DNA of 64,000 bases from Avoscillospira_A sp052117125 (GCF_052117125.1 NZ_JBQKJT010000007.1:1-64000); one strand, 5' to 3'; counted from the first letter of the stretch, positions 32,118 to 41,751 are shown. The notes: generated by a model from the letters alone, not told the origin. Program-made: numbers and translations.

Positions 32118-35100
32118 GTGTACTTAAAATCGCTGGAGATGCAGGGCTTCAAGTCCTTCCCTGATAAGACCGTTGTGCAGTTCGGCCACGATATCACCGC
32201 CATTGTGGGGCCCAACGGCAGCGGCAAGTCCAATATCTCCGACGCCGTCAGCTGGGTTTTGGGCGAGCAGAGCTCCCGCAGTCTGCGAGGCGCCAAAATG
32301 GAGGACGTCATCTTCGGCGGCACGGCCAAACGGGCTCAGGTGGGCTTTGCCGAAGCGGCGCTGCTGCTGGATAATGGAGACGGGTCCTTGCGGGTGGACG
32401 CGCCGGAGGTCATGATCACCCGCCGGTATTACCGCAGCGGCGAGAGCGAGTACTACATCAACCGGCAGTCGGCCCGCCTGCGGGATATCCATGAACTGCT
32501 GATGGACACGGGCCTGGGCCGGGAGGGTTACTCCAATATCGGCCAGGGCCGCATTGATGAAATCCTGGCGGTCAAGAGCACCGACCGCCGTGAGATTTTT
32601 GAGGAGGCGGCAGGAATTTCCAAGTATCGCCACCGCAAGGAGGAAACGGAACGGCGTCTGGCGGGTACCGAGGACAATCTGCTTCGCATCGGCGATAAGA
32701 TTGCGGAGTTGGAGTTGCAGCTGGAACCGCTGCGCCGGCAGGCGGAACAGGCCCGGATGTATCTGGAATTGCGGCAAGCGCTGAAAGAACAGGAGACGGC
32801 TCTGTGGCTGGCCCAGCTGGCCCGACTGGGAGAGGCGGCCTGCAAGGCACGGGACGACCACGCTGCCGCTGCCGACCAGTTGCAGCAGGCCCATGATGGG
32901 CTGGAGGGCCTGTATAAGACGGCGGAAGCCTTAGGCCAAGAACTGCGGGAGCAGGACCAGCGCACGGACGGTCTGCGCAGTTCCGTTGACAGCCTGGAGA
33001 ATACGATCCATCGCTATGACAGCGAACAGGCGGTTCTGGAGACCAACCAAGCCAACCGCCAGGAGACATTGGAGCAGATCGGCCGGGAACTGGCCCAGCA
33101 GGCAGACCGTTCCGGCGGCTTGCGCAGTCAGATGGCGGAACGGGAGACGCAGCTGGCCGAATTGCGGCAGCGGCGGAGCCAATGTGCCGAAGAACTGGAG
33201 GCCATGGAGGAAACTCTGTACCGCTGGGAGCGGCAGGCCCAGTCGGCCCAGGACCATCTGCACCAGCTGCAACTGGAGCAAACGGCTGTGGCGGCGCGAT
33301 TGGACAACTGCCACCGGGAACAGGAAACGCTGGAACAATCTCTGACGGAACAGGAGAGCCGCAAAAGTGATTTGGTCCGGCAGACGGCGGAAGCGGAGGC
33401 CAGACTGGCCGACGCAATGGAACAGCGCAATCAGGCCCAGGGACAACTGGAAGCGGCACGGCAGGCGGCGACAGAAACGGCCAATGCTGTGGCAGGCCAC
33501 AGACTGCGGGCGGACAACCGACGGACCGCCCTGGAGACGGTACAGCAGAAGCGGGCCGAATCAGGTAAGGTCCTGGATGCGGCTATGGCAAGACTGCGGA
33601 TGCTGCGGGAATTGGAGCAGGAGTACGAGGGCTTTTCCAAGGCGGTGCGTATTGTCATGCAGGAAGCGGAACGGGGGCGGCTGGCGCATATCCACGGCCC
33701 TGTGTCCAAGCTGCTGCAAACAGAGGAAGCGTATACCGTAGCCATGGAGACGGCTCTGGGCCCGGCTATGCAGCAAATTGTGGTCACGGCGGAGGAGGAT
33801 GGCAAGGCCGCTATTGCACTGCTGAAGCGGCGCGACGGCGGACGGGCCACCTTCCTGCCCCTGGAAACCATCCGGGGCCGCCGGTTGCAGGAGCGGGGCC
33901 TGGAACAGTGCCGCGGATTTGTGGGTGTCGCTGTGGATTTGCTGACTTGTGACGAACGGTATGGGGAGATTTTCTCCAACCTCCTGGGGAAAACCGTCAT
34001 TGTGGAGACCATGGACAACGCCATTGCCATGGCTCGCGCCTATGGACACCGTTTCCGGATCGTCACGCTGGACGGTCAGGTGCTCCATGCCGGCGGTTCC
34101 ATGACCGGCGGCTCGACGGCCCGCAATGTGGGTATTCTATCCCGGGCCAATCAGTTACAGCGACTGGAGAACGAGACGGCGGAACTGCGCCAGGAACAGG
34201 AACAGTTGGACCGGAAATTGCGGCAGGCCCAGGAGGCCCAGTGTGAGGCTGACAGCCAGCTGGCCCAATCGGAAGCCCAGCTGCGAGCGGCAGAGGACCA
34301 GGTCCTCCGTCTGGAAGGCGAGGTACGTCAGCGGCAGTTGGTAGCTGAAAATGCCGCTGAGCAGCTGGAGCAGCGCCGCCGGGAAGAGGCGGCGGCGGAC
34401 CGGGGACAGGCCGGAACGGCCCAACGGCGGCAGGAGCTGGCGGAGCAGCTGACAGAATTGACCCAATGCCGGGAGCAGCTGCAACAGCAGATTGTGGACG
34501 CAGAGACGGACCAACAGAAGACGGCCGCCCAATACGCTGCCGTACAGGAACAACATACGGCGCTGCGGCTGGAAGCCGCATCTCTGGAGACGGGAGAGCG
34601 TACAGCCCGTGATGCTTTGGAGCAGCTGACGGCGCTGCAAGATCAGCTGGAGGACCAGCGGGACGCCAAACTGCTGTTACAGCAGCAACAGCAACAGGAA
34701 TTACAGGTGTTTGCCGATCAGGCGCGGACCATTGTTGCCCGCCGGGAAGGCGTGGTACAGACGTTGGAGCAGAAGCGCGAGCAGCTGCGGCAGGCGTTAT
34801 CGAACCGGATGCAGCTGGAAGCCAGAAAAACCCGGACGGAGAAAGCCGCCCAGGAGCGAAATAAGGAGATTCTGCTGCTGGAGCGGGAGTGCGCCCGCCT
34901 GGAACAGAAACGGACCACGGCGGAACTGGAGGAAAAACAGATTATCGACCGTCTGTGGGATACGTATGAGCTGACGCCCACTACAGCGGCAGCGGTGGCT
35001 GCGCCCATCCAGACCGACGCCGAGACTGGGCGGGAGATTCAGAATCTCAAGCGGAAACTCAGCGCACTGGGTACACCCAATTTGGGGGCCATTGAGGAAT

Positions 35101-35684
35101 ATGATCGAGTTTCCGAACGGCATGCGTTTCTGGATGGCCAGCGGCAGGATGTGCTGCAGGCCCGGGGAGAACTGACGGATATCATCGACTCCTTGACGCA
35201 GGAGATGACGGAAATCTTTGTCCGGGAGTTTGACCGGATCAACGCGCACTTTGCCGAGACGTTCCGTGAGATGTTTGGCGGCGGCAAGGCTTCCCTGGAA
35301 TTGGAAGACGCCCAGGACCCGTTGGGCTGTGGCATCGAAATCCAGGTGCAGCCGCCTGGGAAGCAGCTGAAAACACTGACGCTGCTGTCGGGCGGCGAGA
35401 AAGCCTTTGTGGCGATTGCATTGTATTTCGCCATTTTGCAGGTACGCCCCACGCCGTTTTGCCTGCTGGACGAAATTGATGCGGCCCTGGACGACAGCAA
35501 CGTCCATCGGTTTGCCACCTATTTGAGAAATCTGTGCCGGGAGACACAGTTTATTGTAATCACCCACCGGCGGGGGACCATGGAGGCGGCGGACGTCCTC
35601 TACGGCGTCACCATGCAGGAGCAGGGAGTCTCCACCATCCTCCATATCGATATGGAGCAAATGACAAAAGAGCTGGGCATTTGA
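32118..35684 (+). CDS. smc: Chromosome segregation protein SMC
   Basis: A 1188-residue condensin ATPase. Walker A GPNGSGKS is at 31-38 and two long Gln/Glu-rich coiled coils flank a hinge domain at about 510-640 (VVTAEEDGKAAIALLKRRDG, then MTGGSTARNVGILSR). The C-terminal head has the ABC signature LLSGGEKAFVAIAL and Walker B CLLDEIDAALDDSN. It organises the chromosome with ScpA/ScpB, which are not in the window. The start is GTG at 32118, tightly followed by ftsY. Confidence 0.97.
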   Translation: MYLKSLEMQGFKSFPDKTVVQFGHDITAIVGPNGSGKSNISDAVSWVLGEQSSRSLRGAKMEDVIFGGTAKRAQVGFAEAALLLDNGDGSLRVDAPEVMITRRYYRSGESEYYINRQSARLRDIHELLMDTGLGREGYSNIGQGRIDEILAVKSTDRREIFEEAAGISKYRHRKEETERRLAGTEDNLLRIGDKIAELELQLEPLRRQAEQARMYLELRQALKEQETALWLAQLARLGEAACKARDDHAAAADQLQQAHDGLEGLYKTAEALGQELREQDQRTDGLRSSVDSLENTIHRYDSEQAVLETNQANRQETLEQIGRELAQQADRSGGLRSQMAERETQLAELRQRRSQCAEELEAMEETLYRWERQAQSAQDHLHQLQLEQTAVAARLDNCHREQETLEQSLTEQESRKSDLVRQTAEAEARLADAMEQRNQAQGQLEAARQAATETANAVAGHRLRADNRRTALETVQQKRAESGKVLDAAMARLRMLRELEQEYEGFSKAVRIVMQEAERGRLAHIHGPVSKLLQTEEAYTVAMETALGPAMQQIVVTAEEDGKAAIALLKRRDGGRATFLPLETIRGRRLQERGLEQCRGFVGVAVDLLTCDERYGEIFSNLLGKTVIVETMDNAIAMARAYGHRFRIVTLDGQVLHAGGSMTGGSTARNVGILSRANQLQRLENETAELRQEQEQLDRKLRQAQEAQCEADSQLAQSEAQLRAAEDQVLRLEGEVRQRQLVAENAAEQLEQRRREEAAADRGQAGTAQRRQELAEQLTELTQCREQLQQQIVDAETDQQKTAAQYAAVQEQHTALRLEAASLETGERTARDALEQLTALQDQLEDQRDAKLLLQQQQQQELQVFADQARTIVARREGVVQTLEQKREQLRQALSNRMQLEARKTRTEKAAQERNKEILLLERECARLEQKRTTAELEEKQIIDRLWDTYELTPTTAAAVAAPIQTDAETGREIQNLKRKLSALGTPNLGAIEEYDRVSERHAFLDGQRQDVLQARGELTDIIDSLTQEMTEIFVREFDRINAHFAETFREMFGGGKASLELEDAQDPLGCGIEIQVQPPGKQLKTLTLLSGGEKAFVAIALYFAILQVRPTPFCLLDEIDAALDDSNVHRFATYLRNLCRETQFIVITHRRGTMEAADVLYGVTMQEQGVSTILHIDMEQMTKELGI

Positions 35685-35706
35685 CCGGCGGAAAAGGTAG
35701 GATACC

Positions 35707-36612
35707 ATGGGATTTTTCGACAAAATCAAAACAGGACTCACCAAAACCCGTAAGGCCATGGAGTCGTCTCTCGGCGAGATTTTCTCCGGCTTTGCCACCA
35801 TCGACGAGGAGTTCTATGAGGAATTGGAAGAAAGCCTGATTCTGGCAGACCTGGGCGTGGAGACGGCAACCAAGGCTGTGGAACAGCTGCGCCGCCGGGT
35901 GAAGGAACAGAAGCTCAAGGACAACGATGCTGTCCGCAACGCTCTCAAGGATATTCTGGTGGAGATGCTGCAAGTGGGCGACACGGCGCTGAAAGCCACC
36001 ACCAAGCCGTCTGTGGTCCTGGTCATCGGCGTCAATGGTGTGGGCAAGACCACCACCATCGGCAAAATGGCCAACCACTTGCGGGAAGAGGGGAAAAAGG
36101 TTTTGCTGTGCGCCGCCGACACCTTCCGGGCCGCCGCTGCCGACCAGTTGGAAATCTGGGCAGAGCGCAGCGGGGTGGAGATTGTTCGCCAGCACGAAGG
36201 CGCCGATCCGGCTTCGGTGGTCTATGATGCCATCGCCGCGGCCCGGGCCAGAGGCACCGATATCATCCTCTGCGATACGGCCGGACGGCTCCACAACAAG
36301 CAGAACCTTATGAACGAGCTGGGCAAGATTGCCCGTATTCTGGAGCGGGAGCTGCCGGAGGCTGACAAGGAAGTGCTGCTGGTGCTGGACGGTACTACCG
36401 GGCAGAATGGTCTCATTCAGGCCAAGCAGTTCCAGGAGATTGCCGGCGTCACCGGCATGGTTCTGACAAAACTGGACGGTACGGCCAAAGGCGGCATTGT
36501 CATTGCTGTGGCCGATGTGCTGCAAATTCCCGTAAAGTATATCGGCGTCGGCGAGCAGATCGACGATCTCATGCCCTTCGACGCCCGTGCGTTTGTAGAC
36601 GCGCTGATTTAA
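35707..36612 (+). CDS. ftsY: Signal recognition particle receptor FtsY
   Basis: A 301-residue SRP GTPase that receives ribosome-nascent-chain complexes at the membrane. It has a short N-terminal amphipathic region, an N helical domain (about 25-90) and a G domain with GVNGVGKTTTIGKMA, DTFRAAAADQLEIW, DTAGRLHNKQNLM and TKLDGTAKGG. Like other Firmicutes FtsY it lacks the long acidic A domain of E. coli. It lies 22 bases after smc. Confidence 0.97.
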   Translation: MGFFDKIKTGLTKTRKAMESSLGEIFSGFATIDEEFYEELEESLILADLGVETATKAVEQLRRRVKEQKLKDNDAVRNALKDILVEMLQVGDTALKATTKPSVVLVIGVNGVGKTTTIGKMANHLREEGKKVLLCAADTFRAAAADQLEIWAERSGVEIVRQHEGADPASVVYDAIAAARARGTDIILCDTAGRLHNKQNLMNELGKIARILERELPEADKEVLLVLDGTTGQNGLIQAKQFQEIAGVTGMVLTKLDGTAKGGIVIAVADVLQIPVKYIGVGEQIDDLMPFDARAFVDALI

Positions 36613-36624
36613 AGGAGGGTCGCC

Positions 36625-37341
36625 ATGCGAATCGACGGAAGAACCAACGACGCCATTCGGCCGGTGAAGCTGACTACCGGCTTTTCCAAATTCGCCGAGG
36701 GCAGCTGCCTCATTGAGATGGGCAATACCATGGTTTTGTGCTGCGCTTCGGTGGAGGAGCGGGTGCCGCCCCACGTCCAGTCCGGCGGCTGGATTACGGC
36801 GGAGTATTCCATGCTGCCCCGGGCCAACCGGGAACGGACCAAGCGGGACGTCAGCAAATTGAAGCTGGCCCCCAGAAGCGCCGAGATTCAGAGATTGATT
36901 GGCCGTGCACTTCGCAGTGCTGTGGATTTGGAACTGTTGGGCGAACATACCATCACTATTGACTGCGACGTGCTCCAGGGTGACGGCGGTACCCGTACCG
37001 CCTCCGTCACCGGTGGTTTTGTGGCATTGGCTCTGGCCTGCCGCAAGCTGCTGGAGGAGGGAAAGATCGAGGCCATGCCCCTCAAGGGCTATGTGGCGGG
37101 CGTATCCGCCGGTATTGTCCACGATGAACTGCTGTTGGACCTGTGCTATGAGGAGGACTCCAACGCCATGGTGGATTTAAACTGTGTTATGAGCGACGAC
37201 GGCCGCATCATTGAATTGCAGGGAACCGGTGAGGAACGGCCCTTTACGCTGGAGGAGCAGCAAGCACTGGTCCGCCTGTGCGCCAAGGGCAACGCCGAGC
37301 TGCATGCCATGCAGAAGGCCGTGCTGGGGGAACTGGTATGA
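36625..37341 (+). CDS. rph: Ribonuclease PH
   Basis: A 238-residue phosphorolytic 3' exoribonuclease that trims tRNA precursors. The start RIDGRTNDAIRPVKLTTGF and the RSAVDLELLGEHTITIDCDVLQGDGGTRTAS core, with phosphate-binding Arg, are diagnostic. The ATG follows AAAGGAGGGTCGCC. It overlaps rdgB by 4 bases, a common pairing. Confidence 0.97.
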   Translation: MRIDGRTNDAIRPVKLTTGFSKFAEGSCLIEMGNTMVLCCASVEERVPPHVQSGGWITAEYSMLPRANRERTKRDVSKLKLAPRSAEIQRLIGRALRSAVDLELLGEHTITIDCDVLQGDGGTRTASVTGGFVALALACRKLLEEGKIEAMPLKGYVAGVSAGIVHDELLLDLCYEEDSNAMVDLNCVMSDDGRIIELQGTGEERPFTLEEQQALVRLCAKGNAELHAMQKAVLGELV

Positions 37342-37940
37342 AACTGGTATTGGCAAGTAAAAATAAAGGAAAGCTGCGGGAATTACAGACTATGCTGCGG
37401 GACATACCGGTGGAGGTGCTGCTGGAGTCTCAGGTAGGCATCGATCTGGAAGTGGAGGAGACAGGAACGACCTTTGAAGAGAACTCCTGTCTCAAGGCCA
37501 TGGCCGTCATGAAGGCCAGCGGTTTGCCGGCTATCGCCGATGACAGCGGCCTGGTGGTGGACGCTCTGGACGGCGCGCCCGGCGTCTATTCGGCCCGGTA
37601 CGGCGGACTGGACAGCGATGAGGCCCGGACGGCCTATCTGTTGAAAAATATGGAACAGGTGCCGGACGACCGGCGGACTGCCCGGTTTGTCAGCGTCATC
37701 ACCGCCTGTTTCCCGGACGGACGGGAAATTCAGGCTCGGGGCGAATGCGAGGGCGTCATCACCAGGGAGGTCCGGGGTGACGGCGGCTTCGGCTATGATC
37801 CGATCTTTTTGGTGCCGTCTCTGGGGCAAACCTTTGGGGAGCTGCCTGCCGAGGAAAAGAATCGAATTTCGCACAGAGCCAAGGCTTTGGAGCGGTTTAC
37901 AGAACAGTTGAACAAGGAGTTACAATATGTTGACAAGTAA
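37338..37940 (+). CDS. rdgB: Non-canonical purine NTP pyrophosphatase (RdgB/HAM1)
   Basis: A 200-residue enzyme that hydrolyses XTP, ITP and dITP to keep them out of nucleic acids. The N-terminal ASKNKGKLRELQ, FEENSCLKAMA, IADDSGLVVDALDGAPGVYSAR and the GFGYDPIF blocks are characteristic. The ATG at 37338 overlaps the rph stop; a longer open frame from 37278 is out of family. It overlaps yhbY by 14 bases. Confidence 0.96.
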   Translation: MKLVLASKNKGKLRELQTMLRDIPVEVLLESQVGIDLEVEETGTTFEENSCLKAMAVMKASGLPAIADDSGLVVDALDGAPGVYSARYGGLDSDEARTAYLLKNMEQVPDDRRTARFVSVITACFPDGREIQARGECEGVITREVRGDGGFGYDPIFLVPSLGQTFGELPAEEKNRISHRAKALERFTEQLNKELQYVDK

Positions 37941-38376
37941 GGAACGGGCGGAGCTGCGCTCCAAAGCCAATACGCTGGACACAGTTTTGATGGTGGGCAA
38001 AGGCGGTGTGACGGAAAACGTCATCGCCCAGGCCGAAACCCTGCTGGATGCCCGGGAACTGGTCAAGGGCCGGGTCCTGGAGACGGCCCTGATGAGCGCT
38101 CGGGAAGTGTCCGATGCCATCTGTGAGGCCACCGGCGCCGACGGAATCCAGTGCGTGGGCTCCAAGTTTGTCATCTACCGGTTTTCCAAGAAGCTGGAGG
38201 CCCAGCGTCAGGCGGAACGGGCCAAAGAGAAGGCCAAGGCTAAGGCGGCCAAGAAAGTCAACCCTGTCCGGGCCGGTGTCCAGGCACGCCGCAAGAAGGC
38301 CAGAGAAGAGCGGGAGAAGCGCAACGCCTATTTTAAGGAGGCTGCCATTGCCGCGGCCAAGGAACGCAAAAAATAA
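37927..38376 (+). CDS. yhbY: YhbY/CRM-domain RNA-binding protein with basic tail
   Basis: A 149-residue protein. Residues 1-95 form a CRM domain (LTSKERAELRSKANTLDTVLMVGKGGVTENV, with the VGKGGVT loop), associated with 50S ribosome assembly. The last roughly 55 residues are a Lys/Arg/Ala-rich helix not found in the usual 95-100-residue YhbY, likely extra RNA contact. The gene lies between rdgB and nadD; yhbY-nadD-yqeK order is classical in Firmicutes. Confidence 0.9.
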   Translation: MLTSKERAELRSKANTLDTVLMVGKGGVTENVIAQAETLLDARELVKGRVLETALMSAREVSDAICEATGADGIQCVGSKFVIYRFSKKLEAQRQAERAKEKAKAKAAKKVNPVRAGVQARRKKAREEREKRNAYFKEAAIAAAKERKK

Positions 38377-38426
38377 GGGCCGCCGCCGATGGCGGTACGA
38401 AATTGTAAGAATTGGGGGCGTGTGGT

Positions 38427-39626
38427 ATGGGAAGAATCGGTATATATGGCGGCAGCTTTAATCCGCCCCATGTGGGCCATACACTGGCCATGCGGGAAAT
38501 GGTGCGGGCGCTGGACCTGGATCGGCTGATCCTGATCCCGGCTCTGGCGCCGCCCCACAAGAAACTGGAGCCCGGTTCACCCGACGCCGAGACACGGCTG
38601 GAACTGCTGCGTCTGGCAACAGAAGGGATGGAACGGGTGGTCATCGACGACCAGGAGTTGCGGCGGGACGGACCCAGCTATACATCGGATACGGTGCACG
38701 CGCTGCACAAGCGGTATCCCGACGACCGGCTGTATCTGCTCATGGGCACCGATATGTTTTTGTCCTTTGACAGTTGGCATGAGCCGGAGAAAATCTGCCG
38801 CCATGCGGTGCTGGCAGTGGTCCACCGGGAAACGGCGGACCCGGACCTGACGGCCCGGATGCAGGAACAGGCCGAGAAGCTCCGCAAGCAGTTCGACGCC
38901 GAGGTGGTGGTGCTGGACAACCAGGTAGAGGATATGTCCTCCACGGAAACCCGGCGCATGCTGCACTTCCAGTGTGCCGATACCTATCTGGCGCCGCGTC
39001 TGTTGGAGTACATCCGGCAGAATGGCCTCTACAGAACGGCGGAAAACTGGAAAAATCTTCCCTTTGAACAGCTGCGGAAAATCAGCCTTTCTCTCCACGA
39101 TCCCAAGCGGGTCCCCCATGTGGTCGGCTGCTGTAAGACGGCGGCTCGGCTGGCTCGCCGGTGGGGCGCTGACGAGGCCATCGCGGCCCGCTGCGGTATT
39201 CTTCATGATGTGACCAAGGCTCTTGGAAAAAGAGCACAGTTGCTATTGTGTGAAAAATATGGTATTATGACTAACGCATTTGAGCGCGAACATTATAAAT
39301 TGCTCCATTCCAGGACCGGCGCTGCTGTGGCCCGCCACATTTTCGGCGAATGCGATGAGGTGTACAACGCCATTTACTGGCATACCACCGGCAAGGCGGA
39401 CATGACCTTGATGGAGAAAATCCTCTATATTTCGGACTATATGGAACCCCAGCGGAAGTTCGACGGCGTGGAGACCCTCCGGGAATTGACGGAGCGGGAT
39501 CTGGATGCGGCGTTACTGTGTGGGTTCGAGATGTCCATCGCGCTGCTGGAAAGTGAGGGCAAAGCCCTGGACCGGTATACGGTCGAGGCGCGAGACTATT
39601 TACAGAGCGAAAGGACAAAAGAATGA
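38427..39626 (+). CDS. nadD-yqeK: Fused NadD adenylyltransferase and YqeK HD phosphohydrolase
   Basis: A protein of about 399 residues joining two enzymes that are usually separate neighbours. Residues 1-200 are nicotinate-nucleotide adenylyltransferase (IGIYGGSFNPPHVGHTLA nucleotide site, STETRR near the end), making deamido-NAD. Residues about 205-395 are a YqeK-type HD domain (HVVGCCKTAARLARRWG, then His260-Asp261 in ILHDVTKAL), a predicted diadenosine-tetraphosphate hydrolase. No stop or start separates them. GGGGG lies before the ATG at 38427. It overlaps the LCP gene by 4 bases. Confidence 0.92.
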   Translation: MGRIGIYGGSFNPPHVGHTLAMREMVRALDLDRLILIPALAPPHKKLEPGSPDAETRLELLRLATEGMERVVIDDQELRRDGPSYTSDTVHALHKRYPDDRLYLLMGTDMFLSFDSWHEPEKICRHAVLAVVHRETADPDLTARMQEQAEKLRKQFDAEVVVLDNQVEDMSSTETRRMLHFQCADTYLAPRLLEYIRQNGLYRTAENWKNLPFEQLRKISLSLHDPKRVPHVVGCCKTAARLARRWGADEAIAARCGILHDVTKALGKRAQLLLCEKYGIMTNAFEREHYKLLHSRTGAAVARHIFGECDEVYNAIYWHTTGKADMTLMEKILYISDYMEPQRKFDGVETLRELTERDLDAALLCGFEMSIALLESEGKALDRYTVEARDYLQSERTKE

Positions 39627-41326
39627 AGCTTTTCGGAGGAAAACACACGACCAAACAAACTGGCGGTCAACGGAGCGGAAAAAGCAGCCCAGCACCATCC
39701 AAGGCACAACAGAAGGCGTCAGCGAATCCAGCGTCCAAGGCGCAGCAGAAACCGGCAGCGGCGGGAGCTTCCGGCAAGCAGCACCGGCTCAACGGTACGC
39801 AGCGGGGCTTGATTCTGCTGGGCGTGGCGGTGGCGGTGCTGGTGGCTGTGATTTTCGGCGTGGCCAAAGCGATGATCAAGCCGCCGGAGCGGCCCGGCAC
39901 CAATCAGAGCGTCAGCCTATCCAAGGACAAGGATCAGAAGAAACCGGCCTTTACCTATGTCAACGACGATGGGCAAGAGGTGGAAGCCCAGTTTGAAGCG
40001 CCGGGCAGTCTGGTAGACGGCGTCTATAATATATTGGTTGTAGGCACCGATAAGGGCAGTTTCCTGACGGATACCATTATGATTGCCCATATGAACACTG
40101 TAGACCATACGGTGGCGCTGATGAGCGTCCCCCGGGATACGCTGGTTTACGGCAACTATTCTGTACCCAAGATCAACTCCGTCTACGGCGGTGCCGGCGG
40201 CGGAGACGATGGAATCGAAGCTCTGCGGCAGATGCTGGCCTCCATTCTGGGCTTCGAGGTGGACGGCTATGTGGAAGTGAATCTGGAAGCTTTCGTGGAG
40301 ATCATCGATCTCATGGGAGGCGTCACCTTTGATGTGCCGCAGAGAATGTACTATTCCGACCCGTCCCAAAATCTCTATATTGATCTATATCCCGGCGAGC
40401 AGACGCTTACCGGCGATCAGGCCATCGGTGTGGTCCGATACCGCTCCGGCTACGCCGCCGGCGATATCCGCCGGACGGAGGTTCAGCGGGACTTTGTAAA
40501 GACGGCGGCAGAGCAGCTGTTCTCCCTGAAAACGCTGGCAAACATCCAGCCCATCGTAGAATCGGCCATCAAGCATGTAAAAACAGACCTCACTCTGGGC
40601 AATATGCTGTATTTTGCCCAGGAGGCATTGAAGTGCGATATGTCCAAAATGGAGACCTTCACATTGCCCGGCGCAGGTGTTTGGATCAATGGCGGCTCGT
40701 ATTATTCCCTGTATCCCAGTCAGGTGCTGGAGGTTGTGAACGAATACTTTAACCCCTATGACGCCGATATTTCCCTGGGCAGTCTGCACATCCGCACCAG
40801 CGGCAGTTCTTCTTCCAGCGGTGGCTCTTCCTCCGGCGGCAGTTCTTCCAGCAGTTCCGGCGGCAGTTCCTCCGGCAATTCTTCTTCCAGCGGCAGCTCT
40901 TCCAGCAGTTCCTCCGGCGGTTCCACAGCCACTACCAAGCCGGATGATACAGATACGGAGACACCCGGTACCACAAATCCCGGCGTGACCGATCCCGGCA
41001 CCAGCGGCTCCGGTACGACTGAGCCAGGCACGACCGAACCCGGTACGACCGAGCCGGGTACAACCGAACCCGGCACGACTGAGCCGGGCACGACCGAACC
41101 CGGTACGACAGAGCCGGGAATCACAGAACCTGGTACGACCGAGCCGGGTACGACTGAACCAGGCACGACGGAGCCTGGTACCACGGACCCTGGAACGACA
41201 ACAGACCCAGGTACGACCACGCCGTCAGATGGTGGGGAGACATCCACTACCACACCGAATCCGGCGGAACCCACAGACACCGGCAGCGGTTCCACCGGCG
41301 TAGGCGTTCTGGACCCGCAGGCCTGA
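39623..41326 (+). CDS. LCP family cell-wall ligase with repetitive tail
   Basis: A 567-residue protein. It has a basic, Ala/Ser/Gln-rich cytoplasmic start (1-55), one transmembrane helix (about 58-80) and a LytR-CpsA-Psr domain (about 130-390) with VVGTDKGSFLTDTIMIAHMN, MSVPRDTLV and the later GVVRYRSGYAAGDIRRTEVQ arginine motif. LCP enzymes attach secondary polymers such as teichoic acids to peptidoglycan. Beyond the catalytic domain are a Ser/Gly tract (about 392-435) and eleven TEPG pentapeptides, a probably extended, wall-spanning and possibly O-glycosylated tail that is unusual for this family. Confidence 0.92.
   Translation: MKLFGGKHTTKQTGGQRSGKSSPAPSKAQQKASANPASKAQQKPAAAGASGKQHRLNGTQRGLILLGVAVAVLVAVIFGVAKAMIKPPERPGTNQSVSLSKDKDQKKPAFTYVNDDGQEVEAQFEAPGSLVDGVYNILVVGTDKGSFLTDTIMIAHMNTVDHTVALMSVPRDTLVYGNYSVPKINSVYGGAGGGDDGIEALRQMLASILGFEVDGYVEVNLEAFVEIIDLMGGVTFDVPQRMYYSDPSQNLYIDLYPGEQTLTGDQAIGVVRYRSGYAAGDIRRTEVQRDFVKTAAEQLFSLKTLANIQPIVESAIKHVKTDLTLGNMLYFAQEALKCDMSKMETFTLPGAGVWINGGSYYSLYPSQVLEVVNEYFNPYDADISLGSLHIRTSGSSSSSGGSSSGGSSSSSSGGSSSGNSSSSGSSSSSSSGGSTATTKPDDTDTETPGTTNPGVTDPGTSGSGTTEPGTTEPGTTEPGTTEPGTTEPGTTEPGTTEPGITEPGTTEPGTTEPGTTEPGTTDPGTTTDPGTTTPSDGGETSTTTPNPAEPTDTGSGSTGVGVLDPQA
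41015..41212 (+). repeat. 15-bp tandem repeat coding (T/I)TEPG
   Basis: Eleven 15-bp units encoding TTEPG (one ITEPG), then TTDPG and TTTDPG variants, in frame within the LCP gene. Third-codon positions differ between units, so it is an old, selected array rather than a recent slippage product, although length variation between strains is likely. Confidence 0.95.
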
Positions 41327-41373
41327 AACAGCGGAGATCAAAACCAAGATAAAACATCGGAAGGATGATGGAA

Positions 41374-41733
41374 TTGTTAACACCGAAAGAGGTCGCGCTG
41401 GCGGCCGCCAAGGCATTGGATGATAAGAAGGGCATCGATATCAGACTCCTGGCCATTACGGATGTCTCCACCCTGGCCGATCACTTTTTGATCTGCACCG
41501 GCAGCTCCAATACCCATGTCAAGACGCTGTGTGACGCCGTGGAGGAAACGCTGGACAAGCTGGGCGAGCCGGTACTCCGCCGGGAAGGCCATCGCAGCGG
41601 TACTTGGGTGCTGCTGGATTTCGGCTGTCTGGTGGTCCATGTGTTTACCGACGAGACACGGAAGTTTTACGATCTGGAGCGGCTCTGGAACGATGCAACG
41701 CCGGTTCCGCTGGACGGCGTGATTACGGAATAA
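41374..41733 (+). CDS. rsfS: Ribosomal silencing factor RsfS
   Basis: A protein of about 119 residues that binds ribosomal protein L14 and blocks subunit joining when nutrients are short. It shows LTPKEVALAAAKALDDKKGIDI and the family core DHFLICTGSSNTHVKTLCDAV followed by the GWVLLD-like stretch TWVLLDFGCLVVHVF. Start: TTG at 41374 is nine bases after GGAAGG; ATGs at 41365 and 41368 lie too close to that site but cannot be excluded. It follows nadD-yqeK and LCP, as in many Firmicutes. Confidence 0.93.
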   Translation: MLTPKEVALAAAKALDDKKGIDIRLLAITDVSTLADHFLICTGSSNTHVKTLCDAVEETLDKLGEPVLRREGHRSGTWVLLDFGCLVVHVFTDETRKFYDLERLWNDATPVPLDGVITE

Positions 41734-41751
41734 GAAGGAAGAAGAGAGACA

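Noticed and set aside
41015..41212. Possible CRISPR-like array of short repeats
   Set aside because: The 15-bp units are contiguous, in frame and without spacers; they code for a protein repeat.
40756..41295. Minus-strand frame rich in VPGSV repeats
   Set aside because: Reverse reading of the TEPG repeat array in the LCP gene; no start site.
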